NCBI GenBank assembly: GCA_902623785.1
Contig: CACNVG010000002.1
Coordinates: forward strand, 25,393-89,392
DNA: 64,000 nt
Direction of reading: 5' to 3'
Source: an uncultured Pelagibacteraceae bacterium
GTDB taxonomy: Bacteria > Pseudomonadota > Alphaproteobacteria > Pelagibacterales > Pelagibacteraceae
The notes beneath the pieces are model-generated. The model was not told the DNA's origin, did not search any database, and saw nothing but the letters and a program-made list of their open reading frames with translations. This document shows, piece after piece, positions 9,312 through 17,434 of the stretch. The position numbers and the translations under genes are program-made. The first letter of the stretch is position 1; every line of letters starts with the position of its first letter.

Positions 9312-10285
9312 AAAATGCTTTTATAACTGGTGGATTGGGCTTTATCGGTTCAGAGCTAGCAAAATCTTTAATAAAAAACAAAATAGTTAAAAAATGTATA
9401 ATTCTAGATAATTTTGGGAGCTTCATTAATCCATTAAAAAGTAATTTTAAGGATTATCGTCAACAAAGATTAGACAATGTAAAAAATATTTTAATTGAGA
9501 GAGGAGACGCGAGTAATGAACAAATTGTTTTAAAGCTTCTTCAGAAATATAAACCAGAGTATATTTATCACACTGCAGCATTACCATTAGCAAAAATAGA
9601 TAATTTAAATGCAAAAGAAGCTAGCATTGGATCTGTAGATGCTACAAGAAACATATTGGAGAGTTTAGTATTTGTTAAAAACAATAATAAAAAATATAAT
9701 TTTAAAAGGTTTGTTTATTTTTCATCGAGTATGATCTACGGCGATTTTAAAACAAAAATTATTAATGAAAGTTCTAATGCAAATCCAAAAGAAATATATG
9801 GTACATTAAAATTGGCAGGTGAAGTAATAACAAAAGGGCTTTCAAACTATTATAATATTCCATATACAATAATTAGACCATCAGCAGTCTATGGACCAAA
9901 AGATATGAATCAAAGAGTTAGTCAGATCTTTATAAACAAAGCTTTAGCAGGTACAAATATTAATATTCATGGAAAAGATGAAAAGTTAGATTTTACTTAC
10001 ATTGAAGATTTAGTAAGAGGAGTAATTTTGGCGTCTACCAAAAAAAATGGAATTAATAACACTTTTAATATAACAAATGGAAGAGGAAGATCTTTACTTG
10101 AATTTGTTACTATATTAAGAAAGTATTTTCCAAATTTGAAGTACAAATTAAAAAGTCGAGATAAATTTCGTCCCAAAAGAGGTACTTTGTCGATCCAAAA
10201 AGCAAAAAAACTAATTGGCTACAAACCTAAGATAAGTTTAGAAGAAGGAATTAATAAATATTTAAAATTTCTAAAAAAAATTTAA
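9308..10285 (+). CDS. NAD-dependent sugar epimerase/dehydratase (extended SDR)
   Basis: The 325-residue protein opens with a Rossmann NAD-binding motif, TGGLGFIG (7-14), and contains the catalytic SSS at 139-141 with the Tyr164-xxx-Lys168 pair in YGTLK. A substrate-domain arginine region, IIRPSAVYGP, follows. This defines the extended short-chain dehydrogenase family that includes UDP-glucose 4-epimerase and nucleotide-sugar dehydratases. It would act on a nucleotide sugar in the same pathway as the overlapping aminotransferase. Which reaction it performs is not decidable from sequence alone. The gene ends three bases before the convergent glycosyltransferase gene. Confidence 0.83.
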   Translation: MKNAFITGGLGFIGSELAKSLIKNKIVKKCIILDNFGSFINPLKSNFKDYRQQRLDNVKNILIERGDASNEQIVLKLLQKYKPEYIYHTAALPLAKIDNLNAKEASIGSVDATRNILESLVFVKNNNKKYNFKRFVYFSSSMIYGDFKTKIINESSNANPKEIYGTLKLAGEVITKGLSNYYNIPYTIIRPSAVYGPKDMNQRVSQIFINKALAGTNINIHGKDEKLDFTYIEDLVRGVILASTKKNGINNTFNITNGRGRSLLEFVTILRKYFPNLKYKLKSRDKFRPKRGTLSIQKAKKLIGYKPKISLEEGINKYLKFLKKI

Positions 10286-10288
10286 AGC

Positions 10289-11503
10289 TTATATAAGCTG
10301 ATTATAAATTTTTACGTACTTTGAGGCAATAATTTTTGGATCATAATTCAATATTTTTTCCGCTGCATGTTTATTTATTAAAGAGTTTTTATTTACCTCA
10401 TTTGCAAGCCATTCAATACCTTTCTTTAAACCATCAGACGAAAAATCATTTACAACATATCCACTCTTTTTATGATCAACTATTTCTGAAATACTTGTAT
10501 TATCAAAACATACAACTGGTGTACCACAATACATTGCCTCTGCAAAAGTTTTAGGCCAAGCATCATGGATTGAAGATGCCACAAATAAGTCTGCACTGGA
10601 ATACACTTCATTCAAAAGATTTGTTTCATCTATAAATCCCATTGATTTATACTCTATTCCAATTTCGTCCAAAACCTTGTGAGACCAAAATTTTCCAAAT
10701 ATTAATAAAAAATATTCCTTTTTATTAATTTGTCTAAGTGTATCTAAAAATAAATTCCAACCTTTTCTTTTACTTTGCGGATTTTGAGCTCCATATAAAA
10801 TTATTTTTTTTTTGGTGGAAATTTTCAAATTATTTCTAGCTTTATCTTTTGAAAGATTATTAAAATTTTTTAAATCTATATTATTATCTATTTGCATTAT
10901 TTTTTTATTTTTTAATATCTCGCTTTGTTCAGCTATTCTTTTCATCCATTTACTCGTAGTTACAAAATGGATATTTTCTTTAAAACAATTCTTCTTAAAT
11001 CTTCGCACAAATTTAGCTAAAAAACCCCTTTCATATTTTTCGAAGTCCATTGTATAGTGTGAGCCGCCAGTAAATGGCCACATATCCCTGATTGTCCATA
11101 CAACAGGTTTTTTTATTTTAGAAATTGATTTAAGATTTATAAAACCTTCACCTAACCAGTGAATATGAATTATATCAGCTTCTTTATATTCCTTTATTTT
11201 GGTTAAATCGAAACCAAAGAAGTTAAACGTAAATGTTTCGCGCGGACTGTGTAAAAAAATTGTTTTTAAAGTTTTTTCAATTAAAATAAAAAAGTTTTTT
11301 AACACATTTGAATAAAGGCTTTTATTTAGGTAAATAAAATGATCATTCTTAACATTTTGATTATTTTCATCGTTTAGTATTTTGGAGTTTATTTTTAATC
11401 CTAATAAAGCTTCATGAAAAATATAAGCTCCTTTAAATACACCATTACTTTTTTTACCACCAACAATATGCAAGACATTGATTTTTTTCTCTTGTTCAGT
11501 CAT
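10289..11503 (-). CDS. Glycosyltransferase family 4 protein
   Basis: The 404-residue protein has the GT-B two-domain layout. The N-terminal domain has a glycine-rich loop, HIVGGKKSNGVFKGA, near residues 12-26, and a WTIRDMWPFTGG stretch common in GT4 enzymes. The C-terminal nucleotide-sugar domain has ASSIHDAWPKTFAEAMYCG and a GTPVVCFDNTSISEIV loop with the family's conserved acidic residues. It should add a sugar to a growing surface glycan from the cytoplasmic side. Donor and acceptor are unknown. It shares strand and neighbourhood with the formyltransferase gene, whose stop lies 11 bases upstream of this gene's ATG, so they are probably one transcript. Confidence 0.83.
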   Translation of the reverse strand: MTEQEKKINVLHIVGGKKSNGVFKGAYIFHEALLGLKINSKILNDENNQNVKNDHFIYLNKSLYSNVLKNFFILIEKTLKTIFLHSPRETFTFNFFGFDLTKIKEYKEADIIHIHWLGEGFINLKSISKIKKPVVWTIRDMWPFTGGSHYTMDFEKYERGFLAKFVRRFKKNCFKENIHFVTTSKWMKRIAEQSEILKNKKIMQIDNNIDLKNFNNLSKDKARNNLKISTKKKIILYGAQNPQSKRKGWNLFLDTLRQINKKEYFLLIFGKFWSHKVLDEIGIEYKSMGFIDETNLLNEVYSSADLFVASSIHDAWPKTFAEAMYCGTPVVCFDNTSISEIVDHKKSGYVVNDFSSDGLKKGIEWLANEVNKNSLINKHAAEKILNYDPKIIASKYVKIYNQLI

Positions 11504-11514
11504 TATTAAATTAC

Positions 11515-12348
11515 TTAATTATACTTTATCTTAAATTTATATATTAGCAAAATTCCATCAAAAAATTTAAGGTACAAATTATTTTTTTTAAATTTATATT
11601 CTTTAATCATATCGATATTTTTTTGTAACAACCTAGATTTATAGAGATATATTTTTTTTTTCTTTAAAACAATAAATGCTGGATAGTTTTTTTCTGAGGA
11701 TGCTCTAATGATATTATGAGCATATAAGCTGCTGCTTTTTGAAATGTTAATTCTACTATCATTTTTGGATCTTTGTTTCCAAAATTTTTTTTGCTTAGTG
11801 GAAAAATTGGTTAGTTTTTTTCTTTTAATTATGTGATCAATTGAGTCTATACATAGCTTTGGAAATAAGTTATTTGCTTTTAATTTAACAATATCCAAAT
11901 TATCATTTTTATTTATCTTAAAAGATCTTTGTAAGATTAAAGGACCGCCATCAATTTTTTCATTCATTTTAATTGAACTAATATATATTTTACTTTCTCC
12001 ATTTATAATTTGCCAATTTAATGGCGAGCCACCTAAATAATGTGGGATTCTTCCACCATGAATATTAATCGAGCAATATTTTGGGATATTTATTATTTCT
12101 TTTTTTATTATTTTTGGGAAACCACAACATAAAATAAAGTCAGGTTTTTCAGCAGCTAATTTTGTAAGTATTTTTTTTGATTTTTCAAAATAAATTATTT
12201 TTTTATTAAATTTTTTTATTTTTGAAACTAAATTTTCTGTTAAAAATTTTTTAGAAAGAACGATCAGATTTATCTTGTATCTTTTTTTTAAACTTTTAAT
12301 TATGTTTATTGATCTCTCGTTGTTTGTAAAAATTATAATTTTTTTCAT
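11515..12348 (-). CDS. Formyltransferase family protein, probably sugar N-formyltransferase
   Basis: The 277-residue protein contains the formyltransferase catalytic core shared with methionyl-tRNA formyltransferase: an INIHGG motif with Asn95 and His97, a substrate loop with GGSPLNW, and KIDGGPLI with Asp133. These three residues form the family's catalytic set and use 10-formyl-tetrahydrofolate. It lacks the length of Fmt (about 310) and its C-terminal part is unlike the Fmt tRNA-binding domain. It lies beside an aminotransferase, an epimerase and a glycosyltransferase, so formylation of an amino sugar is the likeliest job. It is transcribed away from the PabC-like gene. Confidence 0.78.
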   Translation of the reverse strand: MKKIIIFTNNERSINIIKSLKKRYKINLIVLSKKFLTENLVSKIKKFNKKIIYFEKSKKILTKLAAEKPDFILCCGFPKIIKKEIINIPKYCSINIHGGRIPHYLGGSPLNWQIINGESKIYISSIKMNEKIDGGPLILQRSFKINKNDNLDIVKLKANNLFPKLCIDSIDHIIKRKKLTNFSTKQKKFWKQRSKNDSRINISKSSSLYAHNIIRASSEKNYPAFIVLKKKKIYLYKSRLLQKNIDMIKEYKFKKNNLYLKFFDGILLIYKFKIKYN

Positions 12349-12443
12349 AAATTTATACTCACAAAATAAATTTTTAGTTTGACTTCCAAACTTTAATAAG
12401 TGAAATACATAAAAAAATTTGTTTTTTCAATCTTATCAAATAA

Positions 12444-13190
12444 ATGGTAAATTTTTTATTAAAAAAATCCTATCAAATTGATAATCTTAAAATTTTAAAA
12501 TTTAAAGATTTGTGGGGTTCAAATGGTGTATTCACCACAATTAGACTTATTGGAAAACCAGGAAAACTTGTTTTATTTGAAAGTCATATAAATGGATTAA
12601 TAAAGTCTCTCAAGAAATACAAGATTTATTCTCAAAATTTAGAAAAAATTATACGACATTTAATTGAGTCAAACATTAATAAAAATATCAAATATGATCA
12701 CTTATTGCGAGTTGCTTTAACAAGAAAAACTATATCAATTTCAATACGTAAACGGATTAAACCTTATAAAAACTTTGAACTTAAAATTATAAATTATAGA
12801 AGAACTGATCCTGAAACAAAAAATCTTTATTATAAAAAGATTCTTAAAGAATTGAATAAATATAACCCAAGTAAAACTGACATAGCTTTAGTTTACAGGG
12901 GAAAAATTTTAGAAACTTGCACCTCGAATATTTTATTCTTGAGAAACAAAAAATATTTTACACCAAAAAATAATTGTTACATTGGAAACACAATTAATTA
13001 CTTAAAAAGTAAGATCAAAATTTCATTTAAAGATATTTATTATAAAGATGTGAATAAATTTGATGAGATCATGTTAATAGGTTCAGGAAAAGGCGTAACA
13101 CCTATTAAGTATATTAAAGAAATCAATTGGAAGAGTAAAAATAATTTTGGATATCAAAAAGTGAAAAAACATTTGAATTTTAAATCATAA
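12444..13190 (+). CDS. pabC: Aminodeoxychorismate lyase-like class IV aminotransferase
   Basis: The 248-residue protein fits the fold-type IV PLP family (branched-chain aminotransferase/PabC). GVFTTIRL sits at residues 28-35, a likely PLP lysine is Lys126 in ETKNLYYKK, and the phosphate-side signature ETCTSNILF is at 157-165. With pabB and pabA in the same window, aminodeoxychorismate lyase (p-aminobenzoate plus pyruvate, for folate) is the natural assignment. D-amino-acid or branched-chain transaminases are the alternatives. The three pab genes are separated by the sugar block. The stop codon overlaps the next ATG as TAATG. Confidence 0.68.
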   Translation: MVNFLLKKSYQIDNLKILKFKDLWGSNGVFTTIRLIGKPGKLVLFESHINGLIKSLKKYKIYSQNLEKIIRHLIESNINKNIKYDHLLRVALTRKTISISIRKRIKPYKNFELKIINYRRTDPETKNLYYKKILKELNKYNPSKTDIALVYRGKILETCTSNILFLRNKKYFTPKNNCYIGNTINYLKSKIKISFKDIYYKDVNKFDEIMLIGSGKGVTPIKYIKEINWKSKNNFGYQKVKKHLNFKS

Positions 13191-13594
13191 TGAATGATCC
13201 TAACAATCCCTGTATATTCTGTAAAATTAATCAGAAGGAGCTATTATTTGAAAACGATTTTGCATATGCAGCTTCTGATAGTTACCCTGTTTCAAAGTTA
13301 CACTCATTAGTTGTTCCAAAAAGATGTATAGAAAATTATTTTGAATTAAATGAAAAAGAAATCTTAGCTTGCAATGATCTTATAAAAAAATTGAAAAAAA
13401 AAATAATGTTAGAGGATAAATCAGTTAAAGGTTTTAATATTGGAACAAATGCTGGAAAGTTTGCGGGCCAATCTATTTATCATTGCCATATACATGTGAT
13501 TCCAAGAAGAAAAGGAGATGTTGATAATCCACAAGGAGGAGTTAGATGCGTTATACCTTCAAAACAACATTATACGCGAAAAATTAAAAAATAA
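13190..13594 (+). CDS. HIT family nucleotide-binding hydrolase
   Basis: This 134-residue protein has the histidine-triad motif HCHIHVIPRR with His98, His100 and His102, and an N-terminal CIFCK pair (Cys8, Cys11) that in many HIT proteins binds zinc. HIT proteins hydrolyse or transfer nucleotidyl groups, for example AMP from adenosine 5'-phosphoramidate or from dinucleoside polyphosphates. No specific substrate can be assigned. The length is typical. It is coupled to the PabC-like gene by a TAATG overlap. An AMP-handling activity next to the APS reductase operon is suggestive, but this is probably chance adjacency. Confidence 0.85.
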   Translation: MNDPNNPCIFCKINQKELLFENDFAYAASDSYPVSKLHSLVVPKRCIENYFELNEKEILACNDLIKKLKKKIMLEDKSVKGFNIGTNAGKFAGQSIYHCHIHVIPRRKGDVDNPQGGVRCVIPSKQHYTRKIKK

Positions 13595-13630
13595 TGTTCT
13601 TATTGGGCAAATAGTGCGATTTAATCACTG

Positions 13631-13659
13631 TTGAACTATTTTTTTAAGTATACTAGTAA
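13631..13659 (+). promoter_or_regulatory. Candidate sigma-70 promoter of the apr operon
   Basis: TTGAAC (13631-13636) and TAGTAA (13654-13659) are separated by 17 bases, the optimal spacing. Transcription would start near 13666, about 15 bases before aprM. The -10 box is imperfect, and AT-rich DNA gives many chance matches. Confidence 0.35.
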
Positions 13660-13680
13660 TAATAAAATTTTTATAAAAAT

Positions 13681-14469
13681 ATGCTTACAACCAATCCATT
13701 TGCAATTTTAGCCGAAACAATTCCAATGATAGCAGTTCAATCTTTTGTAATCGTTATGGTTGGACTAGTTATTTTAGGCACGGTATTGGATATGATACAT
13801 AAAAAAAATGTTAAGTATTTTTTCAATAATGCAAAAAAAGCAAAAAAATCAGCCAAAAGAGAGTTGGGGGCTGGTGAAAGGTTAGCCGTTATCGGCAAAA
13901 CAATAATTCATGATATTGGAACAACAGCCGAGCTAGGCTGGGGTAAAAGAAGAATTGCACATGTCCTAGGAATGTATGGAACAATCCTTTTTTGGATTGG
14001 CTCCGCAGCAATGATATTTTTTTATACCGATTCTCAAACTCCAAAAGTTTGGCCAATTCTTTGGCACGTAGGAGCAATAATGACTTGTTTAGGTGGATAT
14101 TGGTTTTGGCTTTTTTTAAGAGTAGACGTTGCAGCTGAAGCAAATTCAGTATTTAGAATAATTACTGCAGATTTATTTGTGTTAGCACTCTTAGCCTCTG
14201 CTAGTTTTGGTTTAATTTGGTCTTATTTACAGTTTAATCAAATATTTGGATGGGACACTTTATTTCTAGTGCTTTTTGGAGTTTCAAATATAGTTTTATT
14301 TGGGGGCGTTTACTGGTCTAAATTTGCTCACATGTTCTATAAACCTGGAGCTGCGATACAAAAAAATTTAGCTGAAGCTGATGGTTCAAGAGATAATCTT
14401 CCCCCACCAGCAGATGCGCCAGAACAGTTTGGGCTTGGCATAAAAAGAGAAGAGCCAAAACACTATTAA
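13681..14469 (+). CDS. aprM: AprM, membrane anchor of adenylylsulfate reductase
   Basis: The 262-residue protein has one N-terminal helix, a basic cytoplasmic stretch containing GAGERLAVIGKTIIHDIGTTAELGWGKRRIAH, then about four more helices. It lies directly upstream of aprB and aprA. This layout is that of AprM, the membrane protein proposed to link APS reductase to the quinone pool in SAR11 and in some sulfur-oxidising bacteria, in place of QmoABC. It would take electrons from sulfite oxidation into the membrane. The tail is charged and proline-rich (LPPPADAPEQFG). The assignment rests mainly on gene order and topology. Confidence 0.78.
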   Translation: MLTTNPFAILAETIPMIAVQSFVIVMVGLVILGTVLDMIHKKNVKYFFNNAKKAKKSAKRELGAGERLAVIGKTIIHDIGTTAELGWGKRRIAHVLGMYGTILFWIGSAAMIFFYTDSQTPKVWPILWHVGAIMTCLGGYWFWLFLRVDVAAEANSVFRIITADLFVLALLASASFGLIWSYLQFNQIFGWDTLFLVLFGVSNIVLFGGVYWSKFAHMFYKPGAAIQKNLAEADGSRDNLPPPADAPEQFGLGIKREEPKHY

Positions 14470-14500
14470 TATGTTAGAATTAAAAAAGGAGATAAAATAA

Positions 14501-14971
14501 ATGTCAACATTTGTATACATGACTAGGTGCGATGGTTGTGGTCACTGTGTAGATATCTGTCCTTCAGATATTATGCATATAGATAAAAATATTAGAAGAG
14601 CAAAAAACATTGAGCCAAATTTTTGTTGGGAATGTTACTCTTGTGTTAAAGCTTGTCCTAATCATGCGATAGATGTAAGAGGCTATGCTGACTTTGCCCC
14701 GATGGGTCATAGCGTAAGAGTAAGAAGAGAAGAAGAAAAAGGAACGATTTCTTGGAAAATAAAATTCAGAAATGGAACAGAAAAAGATTTTGTATCTCCG
14801 ATAACAACAAAGCCCTGGGGAAAGTTCATTCCAAAACTTGCTGATGGTGATAAACCTAATCAAGGAGAAATTAATTCTCAAATACTTTATAATGAACCTC
14901 ACGGTTTAAATACTGATAAAGATCTTCCAACTTTAGATAAGAACTCCTTTAAAAAAGGAGTTTATTATTAA
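14501..14971 (+). CDS. aprB: Adenylylsulfate (APS) reductase beta subunit, iron-sulfur protein
   Basis: The 156-residue protein has two [4Fe-4S] ferredoxin clusters: Cys10, 13, 16 and 20 in CDGCGHCVDIC, and Cys42, 45, 48 and 52 in CWECYSCVKAC. The C-terminal tail of about 100 residues wraps the alpha subunit in known APS reductases. It passes electrons between the FAD of AprA and the membrane acceptor. A clear ribosome-binding site, AAGGAG (14486-14491), lies nine bases before the ATG. The stop codon overlaps aprA's start as TAATG, and the last codons form a hairpin with aprA's ribosome-binding site (see the separate entry). Confidence 0.93.
   Translation: MSTFVYMTRCDGCGHCVDICPSDIMHIDKNIRRAKNIEPNFCWECYSCVKACPNHAIDVRGYADFAPMGHSVRVRREEEKGTISWKIKFRNGTEKDFVSPITTKPWGKFIPKLADGDKPNQGEINSQILYNEPHGLNTDKDLPTLDKNSFKKGVYY
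14942..14962 (+). promoter_or_regulatory. Hairpin burying the aprA ribosome-binding site
   Basis: AACTCCTTT (14942-14950) and AAAGGAGTT (14954-14962) are perfect complements separated by AAA. The right arm contains AAAGGAG, the ribosome-binding site of aprA (ATG at 14971). Ribosomes finishing aprB would open the hairpin, tying aprA synthesis to aprB. The pairing is read directly; the mechanism is inferred. Confidence 0.6.
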
Positions 14972-16830
14972 TGCCTAAAAATAAAACTGTCTTTGAAGAT
15001 TGCGATGTACTAATTGTTGGTGGTGGTATGGCAGGAACTGGTGCTACTTTTGAAGCTAGACACTGGGGAAGAAACTTAAAAATCATTTGTGTTGAAAAAG
15101 CAAACATTGATAGAAGTGGTGCAGTAGCTCAGGGACTTTATGCAATTAACTGTTACATGGGAATGCAGTGGGGAGAAAACCAGCCAGAAGATCATGTAAG
15201 ATATGCTAGAAATGATTTGATGGGACTAGTTAGAGAAGACTTAGGTTATGACATGGCAAGACACGTAGACTCAACTGTTCATATGTTTGATGAGTGGGGA
15301 TTGCCTATGATGAAAAATAAAGAGACAGGCAGATACCAAAGAGAAGGTAAATGGCAAATAATGATTCACGGCGAAAGTTATAAACCGATCGTTGCTGAAG
15401 CTGCAAAAAAGTCAGCTGATAAGATTTACAATAGGATAATGATAACGCATCTTCTTAAAGATGAAGAAAATGAAAATAGAGTCGCTGGGGCAGTTGGTTT
15501 TAATATGAGAACTGGCGACTATCATGTATTCAAAGCTAAAGCAGTAATTATAGCTGCTGGTGGAGCATCACATATATTTAAACCCAGAGCAGTTGGTGAA
15601 GGTATGGGAAGAACTTGGTATGCACCATGGAGTAATGGCTCAGCTTACGCACTTCCGATAGCAGCTGGCGCTAAGATGACACAAATGGAAAATAGAATTG
15701 TGCTTTGTAGATTTAAGGATGGTTACGGTCCTGTTGGTGCTTATTTTTTACATTTAAAAACTTATACGCAAAATGCTAACGGGGAGAACTATGAAAAGAA
15801 ATGGTACGATGCAACAAAAAAACTTGTTGGTGAATATATAGATCATCATCCAACTCCAACTTGTTTAAGAAATCACGCGTTTATTCAAGAAGTAGCAGCA
15901 GGTGGTGGACCAATCCACATGGTAACTAAAGAAGCTTTTCAAGATCCTCATTTAGAAACTGTTGGTTGGGAAAACTTTTTAGGTATGACAGTGGGTCAAG
16001 CCGTAGTGTGGGCATCACAAAACATAGATCCAAAGTATACTAATCCAGAATTAACAACTTCAGAGCCTTATGTTATGGGTTCACATGCAACGTGTTCAGG
16101 AGCATGGGTAAGTGGTCCAGAGGACATAGCACCAGATGATTATTTTTGGGGATATAACAGAATGATGTCTGTAGAAGGTTTATTTGGAGCAGGTGACACC
16201 GTTGGAGGAAGTGCTCACAAATTTTCATCAGGTTCCTTTACTGAAGGAAGACTAGCCGCAAAAGCTGCAGTAAAATATATTGAAGATAAAAAAGCTAATA
16301 ATATTAAAGTAAGTGAGAAACAGTATAACGACTTAAAAGACGTAATTTATAAACCTTTAGAAAACTATACGGTAGGAAGAAATGAAATAACTGGAGGCAC
16401 AGTTTCTCCAAGTTATATTTCACCTATACAGGGCCTACAAAGACTTCAAAAAATCATGGATGAGTATTGTGGTGGTATTACTAATAATTATATGACAAAT
16501 GATAACCTTCTAAAAAAAGGTTTAGAATTGTTAGATTGGCTTCAGGAAGACTTAGAAAATGTAGGAGCAGAAGATTATCACCAGTTGATGAGAGCATGGG
16601 AGCTAAAACATAGAGCATTAACATCTCAATGTGTTACTGAGCACACTTTATTTAGAGAAGAAACTCGTTGGCCAGGATACTATTATAGAGGCGATCATAT
16701 GAAATTAGACGATGAAAATTGGCATTGTTTAACAGTATCAAGAAGAGATCCTGAAACAGGTAAGTTCACAATGGAAAAAAAACCTGTTTATCACATAGTT
16801 GACGATAAAGAGAAAAAAAAAGCATCTTAA
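14971..16830 (+). CDS. aprA: Adenylylsulfate (APS) reductase alpha subunit, FAD flavoprotein
   Basis: The 619-residue flavoprotein belongs to the fumarate reductase/succinate dehydrogenase-like FAD family. It shows the dinucleotide fold GGGMAGTG at 17-24, an ATCSGAWVSGPED stretch and a late FAD contact, GLFGAGDTVGGSAHKFSSG, all typical of AprA. It interconverts APS with AMP plus sulfite. In an aerobic marine heterotroph with no sulfate respiration the direction is expected to be oxidative, removing sulfite set free from organic sulfonates. The suyAB and xsc genes nearby supply that sulfite. No ATP sulfurylase gene is present in the window, so the final step from APS to sulfate must be encoded elsewhere or use another enzyme. 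Confidence 0.94.
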   Translation: MPKNKTVFEDCDVLIVGGGMAGTGATFEARHWGRNLKIICVEKANIDRSGAVAQGLYAINCYMGMQWGENQPEDHVRYARNDLMGLVREDLGYDMARHVDSTVHMFDEWGLPMMKNKETGRYQREGKWQIMIHGESYKPIVAEAAKKSADKIYNRIMITHLLKDEENENRVAGAVGFNMRTGDYHVFKAKAVIIAAGGASHIFKPRAVGEGMGRTWYAPWSNGSAYALPIAAGAKMTQMENRIVLCRFKDGYGPVGAYFLHLKTYTQNANGENYEKKWYDATKKLVGEYIDHHPTPTCLRNHAFIQEVAAGGGPIHMVTKEAFQDPHLETVGWENFLGMTVGQAVVWASQNIDPKYTNPELTTSEPYVMGSHATCSGAWVSGPEDIAPDDYFWGYNRMMSVEGLFGAGDTVGGSAHKFSSGSFTEGRLAAKAAVKYIEDKKANNIKVSEKQYNDLKDVIYKPLENYTVGRNEITGGTVSPSYISPIQGLQRLQKIMDEYCGGITNNYMTNDNLLKKGLELLDWLQEDLENVGAEDYHQLMRAWELKHRALTSQCVTEHTLFREETRWPGYYYRGDHMKLDDENWHCLTVSRRDPETGKFTMEKKPVYHIVDDKEKKKAS

Positions 16831-16845
16831 AAGGACTTTAAAATT

Positions 16846-17196
16846 ATGAGCTTCACATCAAAGACTGATGATGAAATTATAAAATTGGCTAATCCAATAT
16901 GGTTAAATCTTATTAAGTCTTCAAATATGAAAGATTATGGTGGTTTTACTAGGGATTTCTCTTCTCAAATGCTTTATGGGGCTAATGAGGTTGAGCTAGG
17001 CAAACAATGGGCAAGCAATAAACTAATCTCAAGTTTGACGGATAATTTCAGAGCTTTTGGCTGTTTAAGACGAGGTATGCACGTGACTGTATTATTTAAG
17101 CAGACAAGCACTACAGAAGAGGGCGAGTTCTTGGGAAGACTGGTACTTGGGGAAGAGGGCGGCGCAGTCAAAGTATTTGGAGCGACAATTTTTTAA
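16846..17196 (+). CDS. Conserved-looking 116-residue protein of the apr operon, unknown function
   Basis: I do not recognise a family. The protein is soluble, 116 residues, with no signal peptide or membrane segment. It starts 15 bases after aprA with AAAGGA upstream of the ATG, so it is surely in the same transcript. The first half is helical and polar. The second half contains CLRRGMHVTVLFKQTS and ends in a glycine-rich LGEEGGAVKVFGATIF. There is a single Cys, so it cannot bind an iron-sulfur cluster alone. Position suggests an accessory or assembly factor for APS reductase or a sulfite-handling protein, which is inference. Confidence 0.75.
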   Translation: MSFTSKTDDEIIKLANPIWLNLIKSSNMKDYGGFTRDFSSQMLYGANEVELGKQWASNKLISSLTDNFRAFGCLRRGMHVTVLFKQTSTTEEGEFLGRLVLGEEGGAVKVFGATIF

Positions 17197-17232
17197 AAAA
17201 TTCTTGCAAAGGTACCTCTTAAGGTGTAATTG

Positions 17233-17388
17233 ATGTTTATGCTTGAATATTTCCAAAAACACACAAACTCTTTCAAGCACATATTTAATTTAAAAATATT
17301 ATCAAATATCAATACTAAAATCGCTCTTTATGTTGGTCTAGCTGCATATTGGGTAGTGATGTTGTCTAGCACTTTCTTTGGGTTTTAA
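17233..17388 (+). CDS. 51-residue single-helix membrane protein in the sulfite island
   Basis: This short frame runs from ATG 17233 to TAA 17386-17388, with AAGGTG ten bases before the start. The product begins MFMLEYFQKHTNSFKHIF and ends with one hydrophobic helix (about residues 31-50) containing YVGLAAYWVVMLSST, so it would be an N-in membrane miniprotein with a basic, histidine-containing head. It sits between the apr genes and the TauE/SafE exporter on the same strand. It could be a small subunit of either membrane complex. No family is recognised. Confidence 0.55.
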   Translation: MFMLEYFQKHTNSFKHIFNLKILSNINTKIALYVGLAAYWVVMLSSTFFGF

Positions 17389-17434
17389 ATATCAAACAGT
17401 TGACTTTAATAATTTTGAGGAATAGTTAATCTCA

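Noticed and set aside
10270..10290. AGCTTATATAAGCT palindrome at the convergent ends of the epimerase and glycosyltransferase genes, as a two-way terminator
   Set aside because: As RNA only about five pairs with a four-base loop can form, no T-run follows on either side, and such AT-rich palindromes are common by chance here.
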